A stretch of DNA of 64,000 nt from Actinokineospora baliensis (GCF_016907695.1 NZ_JAFBCK010000001.1:6994001-7058000), one strand, 5' to 3'; positions 8,601 to 32,830 are shown, counted from the stretch's first letter. Made by a program: numbers and translations. Notes: generated from the sequence alone by a model not told the origin.

Positions 8601-9740
8601 GAAGACCGAGCGCACGACCTCGAACACCGGCTCCAGCCGGTGCACACCCAGGTACACCACGTGCCGCCAAGCCTGGCCGGGTTCCAGTCTCCGCCGGGCC
8701 AACTCGTGCCCCATCTCCCACGGCAACGGCTTCCCCGCGACGACCGCGGTGCGACGCTCGTCGCGGTTCGCCTTGCCCACCTTCTGGGGGCTGAACATCT
8801 CCACCGCGCGCCAGAACTCGATGACCTGCGCGCGGGCACCGTCGGCCCCCGGTTGAGCGGACACGGCGGCCGGTGCGCCCCGGGCACGTCGAACAGGGGT
8901 GCCAGCACCCGATCTGTTCGCGTCTTCGAGCACCTGGGCCAAGAGGCCCTCGCGGCGGCTGGCCGGTGACGGGGGCAGTGCGGGTGTCCTCGCCTGTCCC
9001 GCAGCCGTCGCGCCGGGGCGGACCAACGCGAGCCGCTCGGCGCTGTTCGTCGCGCGCCGCTGCGGGGTGGGCAGCCCGCTATCAGTCAGCGCCTTGTGGA
9101 CGTGCTGGTAGATCTCGTCCAACGTGAGCGGTTTGGCTTGGCCGAGCGCGTCGAGCAGTGCGGCGGTGAACGCCGTGTGCCGCGATCCCGTCGGGGCGAA
9201 CGACGGCTTGGTGGCGGAACTAGAGGCCAGGGTGTAGGTACCCTCGAGGCGCAGCTGACCCGGGACCAGGCTGCTGGGGCTCGCCATCGCCGCGATCGCC
9301 TGGCCCGAAAAACAGCAATCCAGGACGAGCACCCTGGCCCGGGCTCGGGCTTGGCCGAGCTCCAGCTTGATGCGCGACACCGGGATGCCGCTGTAGGCGA
9401 CGGTGTCCGGCTCGGTATCACCGAACGCGAGGTGCAAGTTGCCGCCGTCGTCGAGGACGCCGTGACCGGAGTAGTAGACCAACAGGAGATCCGTCGCCTC
9501 GGCGGCCACCCGGCGCAGCGTGCCGCCGACCGCAGTCCGCGACGTCGGTCTAGCCAGTCCCTCGACCGCGCAGTGCGCTGCGCTGAACACGCCCCTGGTC
9601 GGATCGGTCAGGGTGTCGCGCAGCGCCGAGAGGTTGTTCGACACAGCGGGAATGTCGGGCAGCTCGGGTGAGGTGTAGTCACCCGCGCCGATCAGCACCG
9701 CCCGGGACATACCACGGTCGGGAAACCACGCCCCGCTCAT
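5676..9740 (-). CDS. Caspase-like protease fused to SF1 helicase (defence protein)
   Basis: 1354 residues. The N-terminus is a peptidase C14 caspase-like domain with catalytic His in YYSGHG (about residue 93) and Cys in LDCCFSG (about residue 143). A linker and an uncharacterised middle region lead to an Upf1/Sen1-like SF1 helicase: Walker A GPPGTGKTT near 622, Walker B VDEAGQ near 1076, a long coiled insertion between them, and late motifs SQGRQAD near 1275 and NVAASRAKHRL after it. All key residues are present, so both parts look active. Fusions of caspase proteases to nucleic-acid ATPases are associated with abortive-infection-type bacterial immunity (family knowledge); the trigger and protease target are unknown. 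Start taken at 9740; an ATG at 9710 would begin just before MSRAVLIG, the first caspase strand, and is also credible. Confidence 0.85.
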   Translation of the reverse strand: MSGAWFPDRGMSRAVLIGAGDYTSPELPDIPAVSNNLSALRDTLTDPTRGVFSAAHCAVEGLARPTSRTAVGGTLRRVAAEATDLLLVYYSGHGVLDDGGNLHLAFGDTEPDTVAYSGIPVSRIKLELGQARARARVLVLDCCFSGQAIAAMASPSSLVPGQLRLEGTYTLASSSATKPSFAPTGSRHTAFTAALLDALGQAKPLTLDEIYQHVHKALTDSGLPTPQRRATNSAERLALVRPGATAAGQARTPALPPSPASRREGLLAQVLEDANRSGAGTPVRRARGAPAAVSAQPGADGARAQVIEFWRAVEMFSPQKVGKANRDERRTAVVAGKPLPWEMGHELARRRLEPGQAWRHVVYLGVHRLEPVFEVVRSVFEPDEDSYDERPSGDSALAVFAVGGDGRPLVDSQVLGACGWATSRLLNPGPDAPGWLSGFDDAADKFDELFEDLMAPGVADGDEVVRGPREHESGLVIDEDLLARCLLVVEDLVRLGTSVPHGEIRIESQIVPERKALSTDGLDFINSALAEDLVTVAEQVRAGQAGAALRDYLRPDSDLAPGDRVDVREQLDVVLDAVAPARIPLGRWPADPEHSLALGQQLAVNRALMLADGPGGVFGVNGPPGTGKTTMLRDIVAALVVRRACGLAELRRPGDAFTGETETWQTSRYVRVLHRLKPQITGFEVAVASANNTAVENVTNEMPARNAIDDHWRAAAASVDYFPGIASSLLGGSQDTGDAGWALLSARLGKKANRTAFADAFWWAEYNVPADQLSSRAGLLALLKAGDPGEWPAAVAEFRQALKQAEAGQAERELAYQALRVEPAAEQRVRECVGDLTEANRQLTGILSHKSRVDGEARDWNAERARRWGIHRGHQDFRPGFLQWLMTWGRAQREWRERDRYLSAEVLTAEQAVAATHQELRRLSDAQAQAQRVVESARDALRQAEHELDLIASTLAQARTDLGDHFPGQDWFGDRRRRELTAPWTDPAWNTTRTELFLAALRLHKAFLRGSANKMRQTLHGAMDVVSGEVPKTAGPSAVLAAWQALFLVVPVVSTTFASLGRMFGQVGAEALGWLLVDEAGQATPQGAVGALWRTRNAVVVGDPLQLEPITTVPFSAEQAIRREFAVDEQWLTSRTSVQRLADRITPLGTELSEQDGNIWVGAPLAVHRRCQEPMFGIANDIAYDGMMVHATARSGAKRFATAYPTLPPSKWIDVVGRDTQGHWVPAEGKELEHILDVLAGLEFPMSEVLVIAPFADVAKRVEAAACGYGGLVAGTIHRSQGRQADIVILVLGTAPQQTGARAWASKKPNLLNVAASRAKHRLYVIGNRDLWSRNRNFDLLARRLPRGEPKGAA

Positions 9741-10957
9741 CCGGCCAGGCGCCTGTAGTCGATCAATAGCACTCGGACACTATGCCGGCGGACAAGCGGC
9801 CACCGGGCACGAACGCGGCTGTAAGTCGTCGAACAGCCGAACCACGATCAACCAAGGCCCGGCCGTCGCACCCGGCCCCTGAGCCCGCCCCACAATCCAC
9901 AACCAGATCGCCTGACCAGGGAAACAGTCGCGCTTCCACTGGTCAACGAGCATTGACACGGCAGTAGTCGCGTTCCAGGCCATCTCTGCCCGTCACCGAG
10001 GACGACTGTCCCATCGACGGGCCACCGGCATCATCGCCTCCACTACCAACCGTCGGGTAGGCAGCGGACTGCTCCTGGAATCAACCACTTCGCCATCCGC
10101 GGCAGGGAGCAGAACAGTGAGCTTTTTCATCCTGTGGCGGCCCCGTAGTTGTCCACACTGCACGATCCCGTTGCAGCAGGATCCGCGATGGGGAGAACTG
10201 CGGGGAGCAAATGGGGAGCAGAAATGCCCGTCGAACGGCTCAAACTGCACTCGACACCCTGAATGCACTCGTGCTGACCTGCCAAAATCAGGTTGCGGCA
10301 GGTCAACACAATATACCGCATATAGTTCACAAATAAAGATTCTCCGAGCAGCAATTAACGACCCTCAACGACGTCCAACCGCGCGGGTCAACGGCATCGC
10401 GCGGCTGGCTCGGGAGCCATTGGTCGATGAGCACTTGGTCATCACCACGGTCTCGGCCGCCGCAGCCAGCACCCACCAGCCGCAGTAACCATCGACGCCC
10501 AGTCATAACCCCTTCCGAACACATTGAGGCCCAGCCGGAGCATCCCAACACACAGATCAGAGGCATCGGCTCGAGTTTTGAAATCCGCAGGAGAGTATTC
10601 TATGGACAAGTCGCCTACTCGCCACTCGACGGCACAAGTAGCCAACTGATTACATGTCGTAGTTGCCGTCGCAGCCACAAGCCTCCGACTACAGCTTCAT
10701 CGTCGACCACATCAGGACCACCTGGCATCCAAGGCAGAAGACGGCATCAGATCCTTGCTCTCGGCATCGCCACCACGATCCTCATCGACGCGGCGTCGTC
10801 GAGCGGGTACCACTGCCCGCTGATTCGGCCGACCAGACTACCGCTGCAGGCCGAGCAGGTGCCGGTTCCAAGCCTGCCGGTTGCTCAACCATCGGTCACG
10901 AGGTCATACGCGTGCTATTGGTTAAGAGAGCACGTACTGGCGTAGAGGGGTGGATGA
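9741..10957. other. Gene-free stretch around repeat R2
   Basis: About 1.2 kb between the divergent caspase-helicase and NB-ARC genes. The only structure I can support is repeat R2. Base composition is more A+T-rich than in the biosynthetic half, consistent with acquired DNA and with promoters for the two flanking genes, but no promoter boxes stand out. Confidence 0.5.
10185..10500. repeat. Island repeat R2
   Basis: Second copy of the R repeat. It keeps GGGGAGCAAATGGGGAGCAG, the hairpin (10271-10309, arms GTGCTGACCTGCC and GGCAGGTCAACAC with one mismatch) and TAGTTCACAAATAAAG. From about 10370 to 10500 it also shares with R1 the block containing GGTCAACGGCATCG and the GGCTGGCTCGGGA segment. 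It is the most diverged copy and separates the caspase-helicase module from the NB-ARC module. Confidence 0.65.
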
Positions 10958-13507
10958 TTGGGCACGGTGGAGGGCGAAGCCGGGAACGGCAGCGTGGTGA
11001 ACACGGTGTCCGGCCTGGTCAGTGGGCATGTGCTTCAGGCCGGATCCATTCATGGCGATGTCCACCTCAGCGCTTCAGCTGCTCGGGAGCCGGTGGGGTT
11101 GCCGTATCGGTTCGGGCCGGTGCCTACCCGAGTGAGGGGATTTCAGCAACGCATGATGGCCGCACCCGTGACTGGCGATGGCCTGGTGGGGGTAGTGACG
11201 GGGCTGGGCGGGGTGGGCAAGACCCAGCTGGCTGCGGACTACGCTCATCGCCTCTGGGACGGACAGCACGTACAGCTGTTGGTGTGGATCACGGCCACTT
11301 CCCGCGACGCCATCCTGGCCACGTATGCACGGCTGGCCGCAGAACTGACCGGCGTACACGGCGAAGACGCCGAGCAGGCGACTCGTCGGACGTTGGACTG
11401 GTTGAACAACACCGAGTACCGGTGGCTGGTGGTCTTCGATGACGTGCAAGCCCCAGCGGACCTTGCCGGTCTGTGGCCGCCACGCGCCACACGCGGGCAG
11501 GTGCTGGTCACCACCCGGCGCCGCGACGCTGCACTCACCCGGGTCGGCCCAGTAGCGGAGGTCGGGCTGTTCACCTCGGAAGAGTCCATCGCCTACCTGC
11601 GGACATTGCTCAACCACCGGGCGGATCTGGCCGAGGGCGGCGTCGAACTCGCCGAAGCGCTCGGGCATCTGCCGCTGGCGCTGTCCCAAGCCGCCGCCTA
11701 TCTCGCTGATCGAGACCTTACCTGCATCGAGTATCTGTGCAGGTTCCACGACCGGGCTCGTCGATTGGTCCAGGTTCTGCCCGATCCCGACGCTCTGCCC
11801 GACGAACACCAGAACACGATTGCCGCCACTTGGTCGCTATCGGTTGAGGCCGCCGACCAATTGCCCCCAGTCGGCTTGGCCGCGCCACTGCTGCGACTGT
11901 GCGCGCTACTGAACGGCAACGGCATTCCACTGTCAGTGCTCATGACCGACTCGGTTTTGACCCACCTCACCCAGGCCACCGGCCGCCACATCGATGGCGA
12001 ACAGACCCGCGATGGGTTGACCTGTCTGCATCGTCTCAATTTGATCACCTTCAACCCTGGCGCCCTGCATCTCGAGGTGCGGGTCCACGCTCTGGTTCAA
12101 CGCGCCACTCGCGACGACATCTCTGAAAAGGAGTTGACGCGCCTTGCTTACCTCACCGCCAGTGCATTGGCGGCCGCCTGGCCCGACATTGAACGAGACA
12201 CCGCCTTGGCCGCTTCCCTACGCGCCAACACTCTTGCTCTGCACACAAACACCGGCGAACTTCTCTGGAACCCCGAGGCACACTTAGTGCTGTTCAAAGC
12301 CGGAAACAGTCTCTGCGAAGCCGGACAACCCGCCGCCGCGCGGGACCACTTCGCCGATCTACTCAATACCGCCAACCATCTGCTGGGATCCAATCACCCT
12401 GATACCCTCGTCATCCGTCACAACCTCGCCCGATGTCTAGGGGAGACGGGGGACGCTGCTGGGGCTGCGGCGTTGTTGACCAAGCTCCACCCGCAGTATG
12501 TGCGAGCATTGGGTCCGGATCATCCCGAAACTCTCACCAATCGACACAGTCTGGCCTACTGGCGAGGAGAAGCTGGCGATGCCGCTGCGGCGAAGAACGC
12601 CTTTGCCGAGCTGGTCGAAGATTGCCTACGTGTGTACGGCTCCAATGATCCGCGTACCCTCACTGCCCGAGGCAATCTCGCGGGCTGGCAGGGTTTAGCA
12701 GGAGACGCAGTCCAGGCGGCCCAGGGGTTCGCCGAATTGCTCGAGGACTGCCTACGGGTGGTGGGGCCCGATCACCCCACCACCTTCACCATCCGCAACA
12801 GCCTCGCCTTCTGGCGAAATAAGTCGGGAAACGCCGCCGAAGGTGCAGCCGAAATCGCCGATTTGCTCGAAGACCAACAACGGGTATTGGGGCCCAACCA
12901 CCCCAGCACGCTCGCCACTCGCCACAACCTGGTCCATCTACGAGGACAGGTCGGAGACGCAACCGGAGCCGTAACCGCCTCGGCCAAGCTGCTTGACGAT
13001 TGTCTGCGAGCGCTCGGTCCTGAACATCCCGCCACCCTCATAACTCGCGACACCCACGCCTACTGGCAGGGACGGTCAGGAAACGTGCGGCAGGCTGCCG
13101 AAAATTACACGAAGTTGCTCGACGACTGCCTGAGAATACTGGGACCCGACCATCCCATCACCCATGCCACTCTGACCTCCCGAGGCGAGCTCGCCACGTG
13201 GCAAGGGGAGACGGGAGACGCTACCGGAGCCGCGGTAGCGTTCGCAGAGCTACTCGACGACTGCCTGCGGATACTAGGCCCTAGCCATCCCAACACCCTC
13301 ATCGCCCGAGGCAACCTCGCCGGATGGCAAGCGGAATCTGGAGACGCCGACGCAGCCACCAAGGCGTACGCCAAACTACTTGACGACTGCATCCAAATAC
13401 TGGGTCCCGATGACCCGGCCACCCTCGCTTCTCGCCGAAACCTCAAGTTTTGGCAGGAGCAAACCCTGGAGGAGTTCGAATCGGGAGAACAGATGCGCCT
13501 TTGGTAG
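10958..13507 (+). CDS. NB-ARC ATPase with TPR array and N-terminal amyloid-like motif
   Basis: 849 residues, TTG start at 10958 after a GAGAGGGGTGG ribosome site; GTG at 10967 is the nearest alternative. Residues about 10-37 form a short Gly/Val motif (VSGHVLQAGSIHGDVHL) of the RHIM/PP-like type proposed as bacterial amyloid signalling sequence. Next comes an NB-ARC STAND ATPase with P-loop GLGGVGKT (82-89) and Walker B WLVVFDDV. The C-terminal 400 residues are about nine 42-residue TPR units built on LGPDHPxTLxxRxxLAxWxGxxGD, the kinesin-light-chain type. Such proteins are intracellular sensors that oligomerise on ligand binding; the short motif suggests it nucleates a separate effector with a matching motif, which is not seen in this window. 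A TTA codon occurs near 12284. Confidence 0.8.
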   Translation: MGTVEGEAGNGSVVNTVSGLVSGHVLQAGSIHGDVHLSASAAREPVGLPYRFGPVPTRVRGFQQRMMAAPVTGDGLVGVVTGLGGVGKTQLAADYAHRLWDGQHVQLLVWITATSRDAILATYARLAAELTGVHGEDAEQATRRTLDWLNNTEYRWLVVFDDVQAPADLAGLWPPRATRGQVLVTTRRRDAALTRVGPVAEVGLFTSEESIAYLRTLLNHRADLAEGGVELAEALGHLPLALSQAAAYLADRDLTCIEYLCRFHDRARRLVQVLPDPDALPDEHQNTIAATWSLSVEAADQLPPVGLAAPLLRLCALLNGNGIPLSVLMTDSVLTHLTQATGRHIDGEQTRDGLTCLHRLNLITFNPGALHLEVRVHALVQRATRDDISEKELTRLAYLTASALAAAWPDIERDTALAASLRANTLALHTNTGELLWNPEAHLVLFKAGNSLCEAGQPAAARDHFADLLNTANHLLGSNHPDTLVIRHNLARCLGETGDAAGAAALLTKLHPQYVRALGPDHPETLTNRHSLAYWRGEAGDAAAAKNAFAELVEDCLRVYGSNDPRTLTARGNLAGWQGLAGDAVQAAQGFAELLEDCLRVVGPDHPTTFTIRNSLAFWRNKSGNAAEGAAEIADLLEDQQRVLGPNHPSTLATRHNLVHLRGQVGDATGAVTASAKLLDDCLRALGPEHPATLITRDTHAYWQGRSGNVRQAAENYTKLLDDCLRILGPDHPITHATLTSRGELATWQGETGDATGAAVAFAELLDDCLRILGPSHPNTLIARGNLAGWQAESGDADAATKAYAKLLDDCIQILGPDDPATLASRRNLKFWQEQTLEEFESGEQMRLW

Positions 13508-13744
13508 ACCCGCAGGGCTCCAGACTCTGCTCGATGCCTCTCGCCAGCCACGGACGGATGCAGATGGTTGCCGAAGCCTGCCATAACCAATAGCTGGTGA
13601 ATCAGATTCATGTTGTGCGATGATGGATCCACCGGATGCGACTTTGTGTCACCTTGAACACCGCGCCCATGCCCGGGCAACTCGGCTTCGACCTGGCTGT
13701 GGCGGGCCCGGCGTGGGCGCGGGGCGTGCCCTCTGCCGCGCTCT
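13508..13744. other. Intergenic sequence after the NB-ARC gene
   Basis: No gene or clear hairpin seen between the NB-ARC stop and repeat R3. Short open frames here lack ribosome sites. Confidence 0.5.
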
Positions 13745-14010
13745 GTCGGTACGGTATGACGCGACCACGGAGACCGGGCGAAGCGCAAAGGCGCGGGCCT
13801 GCGACGACCACGCTCATGCTTCTCACCAGAGCGCCCGATCGGACAGTTGCACCGCGCCCGTGCGTGGGGAGCACGTCGGGGAGCAAACGGGGAGCAGAAA
13901 TGCACTCCAGACGGCACTGAACCGCATTCAACGACTTGAATCATGCACGCGTTGACCTGCCGAAATCACATTCCGGCAGGTCAACGCGATATGCTGTACA
14001 TAGTTCACAC
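13745..14010. repeat. Island repeat R3 abutting tRNA-Val remnant
   Basis: Third copy of the R repeat and closest to R1: shared blocks include GCGTGGGGAGCA, GGGGAGCAAACGGGGAGCAG and the hairpin with arms CGCGTTGACCTGCC (13948-13961) and its complement (13975-13988). It ends in TAGTTCACAC, where TTCACAC is also the anticodon loop of the following tRNA fragment. This places the crossover of the integrated element within or just after that loop. Confidence 0.75.
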
Positions 14011-14045
14011 CGAAGGGGTCACTGGTTCGATCCCAGTATCGCCCA
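14004..14045 (+). tRNA. tRNA-Val(CAC) 3' half, attachment-site remnant
   Basis: Only the 3' half of a tRNA is present: anticodon loop TTCACAC (14004-14010, anticodon CAC), 3' anticodon stem CGAAG, variable loop GGGTC, perfect T-arm ACTGG/TTCGATC/CCAGT (14021-14037), acceptor strand ATCGCCC and discriminator A. No D-arm or 5' acceptor strand precedes it; R3 replaces them. Tyrosine integrases commonly use the anticodon loop to 3' end of a tRNA as attB, so this is read as the right junction of the island. The intact tRNA would lie left of the window. Confidence 0.8.
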
Positions 14046-14050
14046 CCCAG

Positions 14051-14090
14051 GTCAGAGGCCCATTCCGGTTCCCCGGGATGGGCCTCTGAC
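14051..14090 (+). terminator. Hairpin downstream of the tRNA-Val fragment
   Basis: An 18-bp stem (14051-14068 with 14073-14090, one G.U pair) and a TTCC loop, beginning GTCAGAGGCC. It sits five bases after the acceptor end and is probably the original tRNA terminator. Confidence 0.8.
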
Positions 14091-14092
14091 GT

Positions 14093-14816
14093 TGTGCACA
14101 GCGGTGAAGTACAGCAACTGGGTCAGCAGAAGTCCCTACCGAGCTTGTCCAGCGCGACTCGAACCATGAGCGCACCGAAACTGCGTCTGCACAGTCAAGT
14201 GGCATGTCGTGTGAGAGCGCCCAGGTCCAGGACATCGTTTCCAGGCGTTCGAAGTCAACCCATCCACTACCGACCAACGACAGAAGGAATCTGTCTCCCC
14301 GCAGTCACAGTCCCATGCACTCTACGGGTTCCGTCCGGCGTGGCGGCTGTTGCGCACCGTGATAGCGATCTTCTCTGTTTCCGAACCAGCCGAGTTCACG
14401 ATCTGTTGAATCTCCACTTTGCCTGTATCGATGGCGAACAAGGTCGCGAGCATACCGGCGCACGCGTGGATGACCCCGCGACAGCGCTACGACCAAACCG
14501 AACTCAGCCGCACAGAGCACGAGAATCGTTCCCCACGGCCCGACCGGCCACAGTTGCGACCACCATGGCAACACAGGCGGACACAGCAGCGGCCCGCGTC
14601 GGACCAGGCGCGAATGGGCGAGCATGCAGATCGCGGCCGACTTAATGTGACCCGCAGTGATGCCCACCGGCTGGCGAACTGCCGTAGCGCGAGCGCCTGG
14701 TCATCCACTTCGGAACGAGATCTTGATCGTCTACCCGGCGGGCGGGTTGTCAATGGTCGTACCAGAACTCGGGACGGTGGGGCTCGGTGGTGCGGGGTGG
14801 CGGGGTGGGACATAAA
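14093..14816. other. Gene-poor stretch with one doubtful minus-strand ORF
   Basis: About 720 bp between the island border and the MarR gene. The only frame worth mentioning is 14305-14667 on the minus strand (120 codons), which would encode one hydrophobic span (WGTILVLCAAEFGLVVAL) followed by a basic tail. It has no good ribosome site and weak codon bias, so it may be a decayed membrane protein gene. Nothing else is recognised. Confidence 0.35.
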
Positions 14817-14831
14817 GTAAAGGCACTTGAC
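14817..14831 (+). promoter_or_regulatory. Predicted MarR operator at the regulator's own promoter
   Basis: GTAAAG, three bases, CTTGAC: one mismatch from the perfect dyads at 15888-15912 and 15939-15953, with the same three-base spacer. It lies directly upstream of the MarR ribosome site, implying autorepression. Matched by eye. Confidence 0.6.
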
Positions 14832-14844
14832 CAGAGGAGAGGTG

Positions 14845-15297
14845 TTGGCCGCCGAGATTCCCGCCCTGTTGGCCATGGCGTTTCGCACCGTCATGGACGA
14901 GGTGCACGAGTTCCTTGCCGCGGAGGGGTTTGGTGATGTTCGGCCTGCGCATGGGTTCGTGTTCCAGTACCTCTCGCACCGTGCGGCGGGGGCGACGGCG
15001 GTTGAGCTGGGGGTGCACCTGGGGGTGACCAAGCAGGCGGCGGTCCAGTTGGTGGATGAACTCGAGGCGCGCGGCTACGTGGAGCGCAGGCCGCACCCGA
15101 GCGACCGTCGCAGCAGGATGGTGGTGTTGGCGCCGCGCGGGTGGGCTTGTGTGGCGAGCGTGGTGCGGCGCTGGAACGAGATCGAGGCGCGCTGGGTCGA
15201 CCTGATCGGAGCCGATCAGGTCGACCGCCTGCGCGCCGATCTCCAGCGGATCGTCACCGCGTCCGGTCAGGCGGTGGCGTTGCGCCCGGTGTGGTGA
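14845..15297 (+). CDS. MarR family transcriptional regulator
   Basis: About 150 residues with a winged helix-turn-helix: recognition region GVHLGVTKQAAVQLVDELEARGYVERR and wing HPSDRRSRMV, the classic MarR DPxDRR-type wing. Role: likely ligand- or redox-responsive repressor of the adjacent AhpD-like gene and the first PKS gene, because matching dyads lie between those divergent genes and also before this gene. The only cysteine is in GWACVASV, so simple two-cysteine redox sensing is unlikely. TTG at 14845 is chosen because AGGAG (14835-14839) is correctly spaced; the longer frame from TTG 14827 would start inside the predicted operator. The gene converges on the AhpD-like gene and overlaps its 3' end by 31 bases. 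Confidence 0.85.
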   Translation: MAAEIPALLAMAFRTVMDEVHEFLAAEGFGDVRPAHGFVFQYLSHRAAGATAVELGVHLGVTKQAAVQLVDELEARGYVERRPHPSDRRSRMVVLAPRGWACVASVVRRWNEIEARWVDLIGADQVDRLRADLQRIVTASGQAVALRPVW

Positions 15298-15839
15298 GGC
15301 TCCCAGCGGTGCGCCTCGAACGGGGCGTCGAGCGGGGCCTCGGTCAACCGGTTGGCGAACGTGGACAGCGTGTACGTACCGACACCGAGCACCACGTCCA
15401 GGGCGTTGCGCTGGTCGTAGCCCGCGGCGAAGAACGCCTCCAGGTCCTCTGTGGACACCCCGCCGTTGGTCGCGAGGACCGCGGTGGTGAACTGCCGCAG
15501 CGCCTCGAGCTTGGCGTCGGCGAGCGGCTTGCCCTCGCGCAGCGCCCCGATGACCTCCCCGTCGACCGCCTGGCGGGTCATCGTCGCCGAGTGCAGCGCC
15601 ACGCAGTAGTGGCACTCCACCCGGGTCGCGATCGCCATGATGACGACCTCGCGCTGCAGCGCGTCGAGCGACGACCGGTCGAACGCGGCCGTGTTGCCCA
15701 TGAACGTCGCCAACAGCTCCGGCGACTCCGCGATCCGCGCGACGGGCGAGGGGATGAACCCGAACTTCTTCCGCGCACCCTCGACCATGGGCTTGGAACC
15801 CTCGGGCGCGGTCTCGACCGTGTGACTGACGAACGACAT
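15267..15839 (-). CDS. AhpD-like / carboxymuconolactone decarboxylase family protein (paralogue 1)
   Basis: 190 residues, with the alkylhydroperoxidase AhpD-core pattern ECHYCVALHS: a CxxC pair plus downstream His on the second conserved helix. Members reduce peroxides or act on small cyclic lactones using the redox cysteines. The gene is transcribed away from PKS1 and shares with it an upstream region carrying two MarR-type dyads. A close paralogue (32270-32830) lies on the other side of the PKS genes. The start at 15839 follows a GGAGGAGG ribosome site on the minus strand. Whether it protects against oxidative stress caused by the product or acts on the polyketide itself cannot be told from sequence. 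Confidence 0.85.
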   Translation of the reverse strand: MSFVSHTVETAPEGSKPMVEGARKKFGFIPSPVARIAESPELLATFMGNTAAFDRSSLDALQREVVIMAIATRVECHYCVALHSATMTRQAVDGEVIGALREGKPLADAKLEALRQFTTAVLATNGGVSTEDLEAFFAAGYDQRNALDVVLGVGTYTLSTFANRLTEAPLDAPFEAHRWEPHHTGRNATA

Positions 15840-15887
15840 GCGGACCTCCTCCTAGTTGTCACCACGAAGGCTGCCGGCGCCCCCGGC

Positions 15888-15912
15888 AACTAGTCAAGTC
15901 GCTTGACTAGTT
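15888..15912. promoter_or_regulatory. Perfect dyad, predicted MarR operator O1
   Basis: Left arm AACTAGTCAAG (15888-15898), spacer TCG, right arm exactly complementary (15902-15912). It lies between the divergent AhpD-like gene and PKS1, 49 bases from the AhpD-like start codon, where a repressor could block that promoter. Confidence 0.75.
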
Positions 15913-15938
15913 GGCGCTCCACCGAACGGCCTAATGCA

Positions 15939-15953
15939 GTCAAGTGGCTTGAC
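15939..15953. promoter_or_regulatory. Second dyad, predicted MarR operator O2
   Basis: GTCAAG, spacer TGG, CTTGAC: the core of O1 with the same spacer length. The O1-O2 centre-to-centre distance is 46 bases. It is nearer to PKS1 and could control that promoter. Confidence 0.65.
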
Positions 15954-16220
15954 CGTTTTGGTCGGGGTGGGTAGCTTCGTCATCGAGCGCGACAACGGTG
16001 CGCCGTTGGGGTGGTGGGACACCCCGAATGGCCGTACCTCCGCGCGGAGTTGAGCAACCGGGGGAAGTTCTCATCTACGGATAGTCATCTTCGAGCTGAC
16101 CATGACGCGGTCCACGTCCCCGACATGGACGGTACGCACATCGCCGCGCGCCTGGGCGGGTTTCGCTCGTTCCTGCCGCGTCGCTGGTCGGTGCCCGCCT
16201 TCGATCACTGGGGAGTGAAT

Positions 16221-21056
<4,836 letters not shown>

Positions 21057-21057
21057 G

Positions 21058-32207
<11,150 letters not shown>

Positions 32208-32269
32208 CCGAGAACCCGCTTCGCCCGAGGTCAACCAGAGAACCCAGTCGTCCCAGGAGGACACACCCG

Positions 32270-32830
32270 ATGAGCCAGTTCGTCGCACACACCCCCGAGA
32301 CCGCCCCAGCGAGCTCGAAGCCCATGGTCGAGGGCTCGCTGAAGAAGTTCGGCTACGTCCCCGCACCGGTGGCCAACATGGCCACCTCGCCGGATCTGCT
32401 GGGCACCTTCATGGGCAACATCGGCGCCTTCGACAAGACCACGCTCACCGCCATGGAGCGCGAGGTCGTCATCATGGCGATGGCCACCCACGTCGAGTGC
32501 CACTACTGCGTCGCGATGCACTCCACCATGCTGGCCGGGCAGGACGTCGAGGCCGACGTCATCGACGCGCTGCGCGAGCGCGAGCCGCTGGCCGACGACA
32601 GGCTGGAGGCCATCCGCCGGTTCGCCATCGCCGTGATCACCAAGCACGGCGGCGTCGCCCCCGAGGAGCTCGCGGCGTTCCTCGACGCGGGCTACACCCG
32701 GCGCAACGCGCTGGAGGTCGTGCTGGGCATCGGCACCTACACCATGTCGACCTTCGCCAACCGGCTCACCGGCGCGAAGCTCGACGCCGCGTTCGAGAAC
32801 TACCGCTGGGAAGGGCACTCGGCGCACTAG
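32270..32830 (+). CDS. AhpD-like / carboxymuconolactone decarboxylase family protein (paralogue 2)
   Basis: 186 residues with ECHYCVAMHS, the same CxxC...H active site as paralogue 1 at 15267-15839, and close similarity along the whole length (for example KPMVEG, LLxTFMGN, EVVIMA, GTYTxSTFANRLT). It follows the PKS-NRPS gene by 62 bases with a strong AGGAGG ribosome site and ends in a hairpin, so it is probably the last cistron of the PKS operon. Two paralogues flanking one PKS set suggest either peroxide protection or a pathway step; heteromeric assembly is possible. Confidence 0.88.
   Translation: MSQFVAHTPETAPASSKPMVEGSLKKFGYVPAPVANMATSPDLLGTFMGNIGAFDKTTLTAMEREVVIMAMATHVECHYCVAMHSTMLAGQDVEADVIDALREREPLADDRLEAIRRFAIAVITKHGGVAPEELAAFLDAGYTRRNALEVVLGIGTYTMSTFANRLTGAKLDAAFENYRWEGHSAH

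Noticed and set aside
14305..14667. Minus-strand 120-codon ORF with one hydrophobic span
   Set aside because: No ribosome site and poor codon bias; mentioned as a doubtful remnant but not called as a gene.
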